Assembly: GCF_000281975.1 (NCBI RefSeq)
Contig: NZ_AKKE01000021.1
Coordinates: 1-60,068 of the forward strand
Source: Novosphingobium sp. AP12
GTDB taxonomy: Bacteria > Pseudomonadota > Alphaproteobacteria > Sphingomonadales > Sphingomonadaceae
Reading direction: 5' to 3'
DNA length: 60,068 nucleotides
The notes under the pieces were generated by a model, which was not told the DNA's origin, made no database searches, and was given only the letters and a program-made list of their open reading frames with translations. Below are positions 26,582-34,029 of this stretch, in pieces. Positions within the stretch are counted from its first letter, which is position 1. Each line of letters begins with the position of its first letter. Made by a program: the position numbers and the translations under genes.

Positions 26582-27180
26582 CCCAGAACGCGCCCGTCGC
26601 CGTTCTCGACGACGACGCAGATCTTGCCGGCACCGTCGCCCGCCTGCTTTGCCGCAACGGCATCGCCGCGCACGCCTTCACCGCGCCCCAAAGCATGCTC
26701 GCCGCGCTGGCCGATCCCGCTTCCTCTGAGCCCTTCGGTTGCGTGGTCAGCGACATCCAGATGGGCCAGATGGATGGCTTCGCCTTCGCTGACGCACTTC
26801 GCGCCAGATACCCGGCGGTGGCGCTGGTGTTCATGACCGCATGGCCCACCACTGCCCATGCCGTCGACGCGGTGCGCCGCCACGGCGGCCTCGACTACCT
26901 AGAGAAACCCATCGACGAGACGCGCCTGATCGCCGCCGTCGCGGAGGGCCTGGCCTGGTCGCTTCGCAAACGGCGCATCACTGCCGTCACCGACGCCTTT
27001 ACCCGCCGCGAGCGCGAAGTTTTCGACCTGCTGGTACGCGGCCACTCCAATAAGGATATCGCCGAGCGACTCGCCATTTCCGCGCGGACCGTGGAGGATC
27101 ACCGCGCCGCGATCGTCGCTAAGACGCGCACCAACGGCCTGGCTCAGCTTGTCAGCCTTAGCCGGGGCGAGGCGATCTGA
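26578..27180 (+). CDS. FixJ/NarL-type response regulator
   Basis: 200 residues. The receiver domain has the acidic pocket DDDAD (residues 11-15), phospho-acceptor Asp59 (VVSDIQMGQ) and Lys110. The C-terminal LuxR-type HTH (RREREVFDLLVRGHSNKDIAERLAI, then RTVEDHRAAIVAK) places it in the FixJ class. It is translationally coupled to the MASE1 kinase. The third palindrome copy lies just after its stop codon. Confidence 0.92.
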   Translation: MTQNAPVAVLDDDADLAGTVARLLCRNGIAAHAFTAPQSMLAALADPASSEPFGCVVSDIQMGQMDGFAFADALRARYPAVALVFMTAWPTTAHAVDAVRRHGGLDYLEKPIDETRLIAAVAEGLAWSLRKRRITAVTDAFTRREREVFDLLVRGHSNKDIAERLAISARTVEDHRAAIVAKTRTNGLAQLVSLSRGEAI

Positions 27181-27190
27181 ATGCGATCGG

Positions 27191-27211
27191 GTGACCCCGG
27201 AAATTTCCCGG
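27191..27211 (-). promoter_or_regulatory. Palindromic operator candidate, copy 3 (inverted)
   Basis: On the minus strand it reads CCGGGAAATTTCCGGGGTCAC, the same core and GT-AC-type tail as copies 1 and 2, starting 11 bases after the regulator stop. Its orientation faces the operon from the other side, as if it controlled something leftward or marked a binding boundary. Confidence 0.5.
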
Positions 27212-28261
27212 ATCGACGCGTTGCAATAGTTCGCGCAAACCACACGCGCGACCCGAGGGCCGGACCGTTCATAACGGACGGCTTAGACTGACCGGTGGAG
27301 GCAAGCCGCTTCCGCCGGTCCATCGCAATTCATTTATACAGGCCCGATCTTGCTGTGTCTGCGAATGGCGCAAGGTCGCATCGATCCCATTGCTCTCGCC
27401 TTCACGTACATCGCTGGGCTGAGAGCGTGGCAGATTGGCTACGGGCCCCATGCGAATGCTCGGCGGCCGCCGAGGCGTCAGCGAGGACGATCTCCTAGAA
27501 TCCACGGGCTGCCTGCGCCGCCCGAAGGGAGATGGCTAGCTAGGGTTTCCGGCTCCGTCCTCCTTCTACTAAGCAAATTCTAGTTGGAGGCCCCGCTCGA
27601 TCAACTGACAACTGGCGGTGCCGCAGTTCAGGCCTAGGGGTGGCAACGATATTTTTGACGTAGGCCCAGGTCTCGCTCTCGAGTAGAGGGCCTTTGCAAG
27701 TCGGGCCGCGTTTCTCCGCACCTTGCGTGCTCGTCACAAACTTGTCGCACCGCGATTCGAAGAGCGAGGATTGGCGTTTTCGGGTTGGACAGCGACAGCC
27801 GGGCCGCGATCTTTTGAGGGCGTTTCAACCAACTCGCACCGAAGGATAGTGGTATGAATTTCCAATGACACTGACCTCGGGACTTTTGTTGGCTTCCGCC
27901 GCAGTCCAGTCTGCGCCAGAATGCCAAATTGTCCCGCCCCGCCATACTGATCGAAAATCCGAAATACCGAGCAGGGTCTTGGATACCCTTAGAATTGAAA
28001 TGACTGAAAAAGGTCGGCTATTTCAATCACCAACAATATGGCAGCAAGGAGGCAACCAAATGCGCGATACGTTGCTGCACACTTTCGGGGATGCACGTTG
28101 ACAATCAGTACGAGCAGGGCGGCCTTGCAAAACGCCGGATTTTCGGTCTTTTGCGCAGCAAGGCGTTCACTGGAAGCTAGTCCATGCCACTATGGCCGAA
28201 GAGTGTGCAAGGCAATAAAGTCCTCCGTCTGAGATGGCCGTTCATACCTGTAAATGATCCT

Positions 28262-28325
28262 CGGGCCGGCATTGGACCCTATGAGCCGTTGGTCCGCCGC
28301 GTGCCCTGTTTGCTCTGCCGGCCCG
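28262..28325 (-). repeat. Inverted repeat downstream of the autotransporter gene
   Basis: Arms CGGGCCGGCA (28262-28271) and TGCCGGCCCG (28316-28325) are perfectly complementary over 10 bp. A smaller GGACC/GGTCC pair lies inside the 44-base loop. Its position 17 bases past the autotransporter stop suggests a 3' stabilising or terminating structure, although a U-tract is missing. Confidence 0.45.
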
Positions 28326-28341
28326 TGACCCTCGCTAGTGT

Positions 28342-31300
28342 TCAGAACGCCACGCTCAGGGAAGCGCGGAGTGAATCGTCCGAGCCGGTGCTGCTGCGCT
28401 CCGTGCGCGCGGCAATCTTCCAGGTGAAATCATAACCACCGGCAAGAACGCTCACTTCGCCCACCCAAGCGCCCTTCAGGCTATCCCCCGCGATGGTGAA
28501 AGCCTCGCCCGCATCGTAACTGTCGCCGCCATTGAAGAATGCCGTTGTACTGCCGAGTTTTCCGGTCAGCACTTCTCGGCGGCCACCCTCCACGGATAGG
28601 GTCAATGGGCGCCAGTCGGGAGAGATCGCGCCGAGCGAATAGGAGGCAGTCACCGTCGGAGTTGCCGTTAGCGCCTTGCTGGTGCGGCTGGCGACCGTAA
28701 GGGCGACGGCGTCGCTATCGGCGGTTTCGTCGTAGCCGTCCTCCTTCAGCCACATCTGCTCCAGTTCCACCTTCGGCTTGAGGCTGAAGCGGCGTGACAT
28801 GTCGAACTTGTACGACGCACCGAGCAGGCCCGAGAACAGCCAGCCCTTCCAACTGCCATCGGCATCGTAGGTGTAGTCTGTGTCGCTTACGGTGCCGGTA
28901 TAGGTACGCGTGGAATCGATCGAGATCCGCGACGCGCCGATGCGCGCCCAAGCCATCAGCGGGCCCTTCGCCGTGCGCCAGAACAGGCCGACGTCATGCT
29001 GGCCGATGTCGAGGTCGCCGGTACCGCCGTTATCCTTCACGTTGCCCTTCATCCATGCATAGGACACCCCGAAATAACCGAGATCAGTGCGCCGCTCGGC
29101 GCCCGCCGACAGGCCCCAGCCGCTGGCCTTGTAGCCCGCCGTCCCGGTTGCGTCCTTGCTGGCGCGCCAGTAGACCGGCTCCAGCCAGCCGCCGATGTCG
29201 GATATCTCGAACATTGAGGTCTCGTCGCTGATGTGCCGTGCCGCGAGGCGGTCGGCCATGCCGGCGGCCTTGAACACGCCGCCGGCATGGTCGGGCAGCA
29301 GCGATCCAACCTGCCCGCGCAAGGTGGCCGAATCCTCGACCTGCAGCAGGCTGGCGTTCATGTAGTCGTCGTTCTGCGAGGTCGCGTAAACCGCATCCCA
29401 CGCCGCGCCTTGCGCCTTGTTCAGCCCCAGCTCGCCCGTCGTCTTGCGGGCCAGGGTCAGGTAGATGTTGCTGTCGTCGCTGCTGACCGAGCCGTTGTAG
29501 ATGAAAGGTGTATCGACCGACGAGGCCAGCGAACCCTCGATAGTCAGGTTGTCCGAGGTCAGCACCGTGTAGGTGCCCTCGGCCGTCGCGAGGCTGCTCA
29601 CCGTCGCGCTCACGCTGGCGCCGTCCTCCAGCGCGGCGCTGCCCACCACGAAAGTCGAGCTTTCGGCGCCGTCGACATAGACGCCGATCGTGCCCCCGGA
29701 GACGACATGAAGGCTACCGAAGCTGACCGTCGCCGTCTCGTCGGGGATCAGTGTACCGCCGTTGACTGTGACCGCCACATTGGCGGCATCGGTGAGCTGG
29801 CCTGAATAGACGGCGCTGTCGTTGACCGTCACCGTCCCCGACTCGCCGGCGAAGTCCATCGTGCCCGAAAAAATGGATCCGCCCGACAGGCTGGCGGCGG
29901 CAAGGCCCGTGCCGAAGTGCACGTCGCCGGTGTAGGTGGCGTCGTCGGACAGCGTCAGGCTGTCCTCGCCCGCGCCGAACCAGGTGTCGCCGGCAATGCC
30001 GCCGGTCGAGGACGTGATGCTGTCGTTCCCTGAACCCATTAGGATGTCGCCGGTGATCTGGGCGTAGACCGTCGGATCGTCCTCGTCGTTGTCCTCGACG
30101 TAATCAGCGCGGGTCTCCGCATCGTCGTCGTTGAGGTACTGGGTCAGGGTGATGCCGGTGGTGTTGGCCGAGAGGTCGAGCGCGGTGCGGCTGTCGGTGC
30201 TCGATCCGCTGGCGGTGATGTAACCAGTGTTCACGACCGAACTAAGCGTGCCGGACAAGTCCTGGATGGCGACCGTGGTTCCTTCGCCCGGCGAGGTCAG
30301 CGCGGCGCTGATCAACCCGCTGTTGTAGAGGCTGGTGACTATGCTGGCCTGGTTGATCAGCAACGCGGTCGCCGAGGTGTCGTAGGACGTGGCGGACAGC
30401 GTGCCCGTCACCCCGATGCCCTCGGCCAGCGTGACGTTGCCGCCCTGGCCGCCGATGACGACGCCGTAGGCATTGGTATTGCTGTAGTACGAATTGGCGG
30501 TGACGGTGCCGTCGATGGCAAGCGAGTAAGCGCCTGCGTTGCCGGTCACCGATCCCACGGTGATGTCGCTCATACCGCCCACCTGGATCGCCGGGCCGTT
30601 ACCGTAAGTGGTGACGATGCCGGTGCCTTCGTCGCTGTCATCGACCCCGTCGCCGTCGATGTCGTCCGAGTCCGACCCGTCGTCGATCGGCGGCGCGGCG
30701 ATGTAGATGCCGCCCGCGACGTTGCCGGCGACCGAGACCGCCGCGGTGCCGGTACGCAGGGCGGCGCGGGAGAGTACCACCGCGTCGCCGTCGTCGTTGG
30801 TGAAGGTATAGCTCTTGGTCACCGAGCCCTGAATGGTAAAATCGCCGGATACGTCACCGGCGACGCTGACCGCGCTGGCACCGTAACCGACCACTGCGAC
30901 GGAGCCCTTCACCGTCAGGTCGCCGTTCACGCCCTTGGTCGAGATACCGACCGCGTTATCGCCAATCACGCTGATCGAGCCGGTATTGGTGATCGAGCCG
31001 GTCCAGTCTCCATCGAGCACGATGCCGCCCGAGTTCTGGCCCTCTACCGTGATCGCGCCTTCGTTGAGGATGGTCCCGGAGGCGTCACCCGCGACGTGGA
31101 TGCCGGCGCGGTTGCTGGCCGAAGCGATGCCGCTCGTGACGATGCCGTCGCTGTCGTCATCGTCGACGGTATAGTCTTCGAGCACCGTGATCACCGCATC
31201 TTCGCCGATATTGACGGTCGAGTCCGTGCCGGCGGCGACGCCGATCGCCGAGGCATTGGAAGCGCCGCCCACTTCGATCGTCCCGTTCATCGTCACGGTC

Positions 31301-31497
31301 GAGGCGCTGTCGACGGTGATGGCGTTGCCGCTCGCGACCGCGAGGGTCCCGGCGCTCTTGACCGTCACGTTGCCCGCGCTCGACGTGGTGAGCGGGGTCA
31401 CGGTGTCCGTCGATACGGTCGTGTCGGCAAGGACCGGGGCGGAAACCAAGGCGAGCACCATCGCGCCCAGACTGGAGGTGGTATGCAGCGAAGACAT
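28342..31497 (-). CDS. Autotransporter (type Va secretion) outer-membrane protein
   Basis: 1051 residues. A signal peptide (LGAMVLALVSAPVLADTTV) is followed by a passenger of Val/Thr/Gly/Asp-rich beta-helix repeats (about residues 25-680), with Asp-rich insertions such as DDSDGIVTSG. The C-terminal autotransporter barrel is about 280 residues and ends in the outer-membrane signature LRASLSVAF. The passenger probably acts in adhesion or surface coating. No protease or lipase motif was seen. It lies 65 bases downstream of the secreted dioxygenase-like gene on the same strand. Confidence 0.9.
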   Translation of the reverse strand: MSSLHTTSSLGAMVLALVSAPVLADTTVSTDTVTPLTTSSAGNVTVKSAGTLAVASGNAITVDSASTVTMNGTIEVGGASNASAIGVAAGTDSTVNIGEDAVITVLEDYTVDDDDSDGIVTSGIASASNRAGIHVAGDASGTILNEGAITVEGQNSGGIVLDGDWTGSITNTGSISVIGDNAVGISTKGVNGDLTVKGSVAVVGYGASAVSVAGDVSGDFTIQGSVTKSYTFTNDDGDAVVLSRAALRTGTAAVSVAGNVAGGIYIAAPPIDDGSDSDDIDGDGVDDSDEGTGIVTTYGNGPAIQVGGMSDITVGSVTGNAGAYSLAIDGTVTANSYYSNTNAYGVVIGGQGGNVTLAEGIGVTGTLSATSYDTSATALLINQASIVTSLYNSGLISAALTSPGEGTTVAIQDLSGTLSSVVNTGYITASGSSTDSRTALDLSANTTGITLTQYLNDDDAETRADYVEDNDEDDPTVYAQITGDILMGSGNDSITSSTGGIAGDTWFGAGEDSLTLSDDATYTGDVHFGTGLAAASLSGGSIFSGTMDFAGESGTVTVNDSAVYSGQLTDAANVAVTVNGGTLIPDETATVSFGSLHVVSGGTIGVYVDGAESSTFVVGSAALEDGASVSATVSSLATAEGTYTVLTSDNLTIEGSLASSVDTPFIYNGSVSSDDSNIYLTLARKTTGELGLNKAQGAAWDAVYATSQNDDYMNASLLQVEDSATLRGQVGSLLPDHAGGVFKAAGMADRLAARHISDETSMFEISDIGGWLEPVYWRASKDATGTAGYKASGWGLSAGAERRTDLGYFGVSYAWMKGNVKDNGGTGDLDIGQHDVGLFWRTAKGPLMAWARIGASRISIDSTRTYTGTVSDTDYTYDADGSWKGWLFSGLLGASYKFDMSRRFSLKPKVELEQMWLKEDGYDETADSDAVALTVASRTSKALTATPTVTASYSLGAISPDWRPLTLSVEGGRREVLTGKLGSTTAFFNGGDSYDAGEAFTIAGDSLKGAWVGEVSVLAGGYDFTWKIAARTERSSTGSDDSLRASLSVAF

Positions 31498-31562
31498 GTT
31501 TTTACGTCCCGAAGGGTTGGTAGCTGTGATTTGTCGGTGCGGCGCGGTGCCGCCCGGTCAGT

Positions 31563-32492
31563 TCAAGCGGCGATGCCGATAAGTGCGCTGCCCGAGTACC
31601 CGGTCGAAGTGCTGCCGGTGATCGTGGGCGTCATCTGTGCCAGCTGCGCCGAGGTGTTGTCGCCGAACACGTTGTCGGACGAAAGCGAGATCGCGTTGTA
31701 GTTGGCGATGCTGGCCGTGTAGGTCGCGTCGCTGGTGAAAACCGCCGTATTGGTGGCGGCCGGCATCGCGAGCTGCGAGATCAGGCTGGCGGTGCGGCCG
31801 GTGCTCGCCGAGGTCAGTCCGCCGGTGAACACCTCAAAGTGGATGTGCGGCCAGCGGCCCGAATAACAGGCAGGGTAGATCGTCGTGAACATGACCTTGC
31901 CCTCGGCATCGGTCACCTGAACGCCGCGCAGGTAGCTCTCGGTGGTCACCCCGCTCGAATAGAGCGAGTAGCGGCCCAAGGCGTCGCAATGCCACACGTA
32001 GACCGCTGCGCCCGAAATCGCCACGCAGCCGTTGTTCACGTCCACGAGCTGAAGCGTGAGTTCAAGGGCCACGCCCGTCGCCGTGGTGGTCGATCCGATG
32101 AAGCTGGAGCGGATGTCCGAGCGCACGATGCCGCTCGTGGTCAGCACGTTCGAGGTCGCGCCGCTGGCGGTGTTCGTGCCGTCAGCCGGGTAGGGACCGT
32201 TGGTCTCGGTCGGGTCTGCAATGCAGGTGCTGCTCGAAGTCCCGCCCGACGTCGAAGACGTGGATGACGAAGAGGTGGATGATGAGGAGGTGGGCGAAGA
32301 TGAGGTCGTGGTAGCCGATCCGCTCGACGACGAGGCGGAGCCGCTGTCGTCCCCACCGCAGGCCGCCAGCGCGGCGGTGGTGCCCGCGCTCGCCAGGAAG
32401 GCTAGAGCGCGGCGCCGGCCGAATAGTTCACGGCCTATCGCGCCGAGATCCTCGGCCAGCCCATGGCCATGTGCATGCTCCCGATCGTCCAT
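31563..32492 (-). CDS. Exported intradiol ring-cleavage dioxygenase-like protein
   Basis: 309 residues. The N-terminus has a twin-arginine-like run (RRRALAFLASAGTTAALAACGGDD) ending at a lipobox Cys, then a pure Ser/Thr linker of about 45 residues. The dioxygenase beta-sandwich follows: TNGPYPADGTN, YVWHCDALGRYSLY, and the metal-binding HIH in SGRWPHIHFEVF. Intradiol enzymes bind iron through two Tyr and two His. An extracellular lipoprotein version could modify lignin-type or polysaccharide-linked aromatics. It precedes the autotransporter and follows the regulator gene on the same strand. Confidence 0.85.
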   Translation of the reverse strand: MDDREHAHGHGLAEDLGAIGRELFGRRRALAFLASAGTTAALAACGGDDSGSASSSSGSATTTSSSPTSSSSTSSSSTSSTSGGTSSSTCIADPTETNGPYPADGTNTASGATSNVLTTSGIVRSDIRSSFIGSTTTATGVALELTLQLVDVNNGCVAISGAAVYVWHCDALGRYSLYSSGVTTESYLRGVQVTDAEGKVMFTTIYPACYSGRWPHIHFEVFTGGLTSASTGRTASLISQLAMPAATNTAVFTSDATYTASIANYNAISLSSDNVFGDNTSAQLAQMTPTITGSTSTGYSGSALIGIAA

Positions 32493-32602
32493 CTCGTCCT
32501 CCGTGTGCCCCGGCCTGCCTGCCGGCCCTGCACCGCGAGAACTGTGCGCCGGCGGTTGCCAACGGATTTCAGGAGGATTGCGTGAAGTTTGCGCGTGTTG
32601 CG

Positions 32603-33385
32603 CTAGGTCTCCGAGGCGTTGGTCACGGCGGGCACAAAGAGATAGCCTTCGTTGCGCACGGTGCGGATGACGTCGCTGCCGCCCTGCCCCTCGGAGAGCT
32701 TTCGCCGCAGCCGCGAGAGCTGGACGTCGATGGCGCGGTCGTAATGTTCCGAATCTTCCCCGCGCGACCAGTCAAGCAGCTGGTCGCGGGTAAGCACCCG
32801 GCGTGGATGCTCGGCAAAGGCGCGCAGCAGGCGGAACTCCCCATCCGACAGCGAGATCAGCGCATTGTTGGGGTCAAACAACAGGCGCAGGCCCAGATCC
32901 ATCCGCCAGCCGCCGAAGTGCAGGCAGTCGCCCGAATCGATACCCGAATCGATCGCCGGGACGCGCGGCCCGCCTTCGCCCGCAGCGGGCGTTGCCGCAG
33001 CGCGGCGGCGCAGGACGGTGCGGATGCGCGCGAGCAGTTCGCGCGGGTTGCACGGCTTGGCCAAGTAATCGTCGGCGCCCATCTCAAGCCCGACGATGCG
33101 GTCCACGTCGCTGCCCACTGCTGAGAGCATGATGACCGGGGGCGCGTCGGCGCCCATCTGGCGCAAGGCGGTCAGCCCATCCTCGCGCGGCATCATCACG
33201 TCGAGCACGATCAGGTCAAAGCTTTCGTTCACCAGCATCGCGCGCATCTCCAGCGGGTCGGCGGCGGTGGCCGTCTCGTAGCCGTGCTTGGCGAGAAACT
33301 CTCCGATCAGCGAGCGGATGCCCTCGTCGTCGTCGACGATGAGAATGCGGGTCGAAAGGTCCATTGCATGCGGTTCTAGGATCAT
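32603..33385 (-). CDS. OmpR-family response regulator
   Basis: 260 residues. The receiver domain carries the acidic triad VDDD near residues 17-20 and phospho-acceptor Asp62 (VLDVMMPREDG). The winged-helix DNA-binding domain (LSDGEFRLLRAFAEHPRRVLTRDQLLD, then DVQLSRLRRKL) is intact. The partner is probably the divergent histidine kinase starting at 34030. A GAGGGCGG ribosome site supports the ATG at 33385; an ATG 21 bases later is possible. Confidence 0.92.
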   Translation of the reverse strand: MILEPHAMDLSTRILIVDDDEGIRSLIGEFLAKHGYETATAADPLEMRAMLVNESFDLIVLDVMMPREDGLTALRQMGADAPPVIMLSAVGSDVDRIVGLEMGADDYLAKPCNPRELLARIRTVLRRRAAATPAAGEGGPRVPAIDSGIDSGDCLHFGGWRMDLGLRLLFDPNNALISLSDGEFRLLRAFAEHPRRVLTRDQLLDWSRGEDSEHYDRAIDVQLSRLRRKLSEGQGGSDVIRTVRNEGYLFVPAVTNASET

Positions 33386-34029
33386 TCCGCCCTCATGGAT
33401 AGGCCGTGTTCCGTGCGGATTTCAGCCGGCGTTACAGCTTGCGACAGCCCTGAAATGTCCGTGCAAAGCGGTGAAATCCAGCCGCAACCTCGGTGCCCCA
33501 AACAGTGAGCCATGGACAGTCGAGCCAGCCACGACACGTATCGGGCAGCCCGCTCCATGAGATTGACAGCGCCCCCCGCGCCCATTCTCACGGAGCATGG
33601 CCCAGTCGTGCCAAAGGCCACCGTCCAGGGCGCCGCCGCCATGGCGTCCGACGGTGCCGGGGCCGTCGTCCGAGCAGGTTCTGTAGTCGCACCCGTCCTG
33701 CTCGGCGACGGTCCCGGAACTGTCCACTATCCGGACAGTGGCGGAATCGAGAGTCCACAAACTGACACAGGTGTGCGTTACCTGCCGCGCTGTCAGGCGC
33801 AAGCCAAACGAGTTTCCATCCGGACCCGCGCCCTTCCGGGCGGCGCCTCCGGACCGGCCCGAGGTGACCGTTCCTTCCACCGACCTTCGTGGACGGAGGA
33901 GGGAACGCGGAGCGGGGACAGGAGGGACGTGTCCCTCTCTCCTGTCCCCGCTTCGCATATTGCGCGCCCGAAGCGGGACGCCTGCGACAATGCTCCATCT
34001 CGAATTAGCCGCCTTTGCGTGGCACAGGC
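33386..34029. promoter_or_regulatory. Divergent control region of the OmpR/kinase pair, with hairpins
   Basis: About 640 bases with no credible gene. It contains an inverted repeat ACTGTCC/GGACAGT (33719-33725 and 33733-33739) and the strong hairpin at 33911-33952. GGACAG words recur through the region and could be a regulator's binding half-site. Confidence 0.5.
33911..33952. repeat. Strong inverted repeat upstream of sensor kinase
   Basis: Left arm AGCGGGGACAGGAGGGAC (33911-33928) and right arm 33931-33952 are complementary over 18 bp apart from a four-base AGAG bulge. The spacer is 2 bases. It lies 78 bases before the kinase start, so it could be a leader hairpin or a REP-like extragenic palindrome. 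No U-tract is present. Confidence 0.6.

Larger units (their letters stand above)
27181..28341. other. Long gap with possible degraded coding remnants
   Basis: About 1160 bases with no complete gene that I can support. On the minus strand around 27640-27840 one frame reads like protein (TQGAEKRGPTCKGPLLESE, WAYVKNIVATP), but no start or family can be given. On the plus strand, 27865-28101 opens with a signal-peptide-like MTLTSGLLLASAAVQSAPE but continues without recognisable character. The gap also contains palindrome copy 3 and the inverted repeat after the autotransporter gene. Confidence 0.35.

Noticed and set aside
25426..26883. 485-codon frame opposite the MASE1 kinase
   Set aside because: Ser/Arg/Thr-rich antisense shadow of a clear kinase with all its boxes; no domain recognised.
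29800..31400. Repetitive coding sequence suggesting an array or tandem repeat
   Set aside because: It is the beta-helix passenger of the autotransporter in a continuous frame; spacing is irregular, so it is not a CRISPR array. No CRISPR array was seen anywhere.
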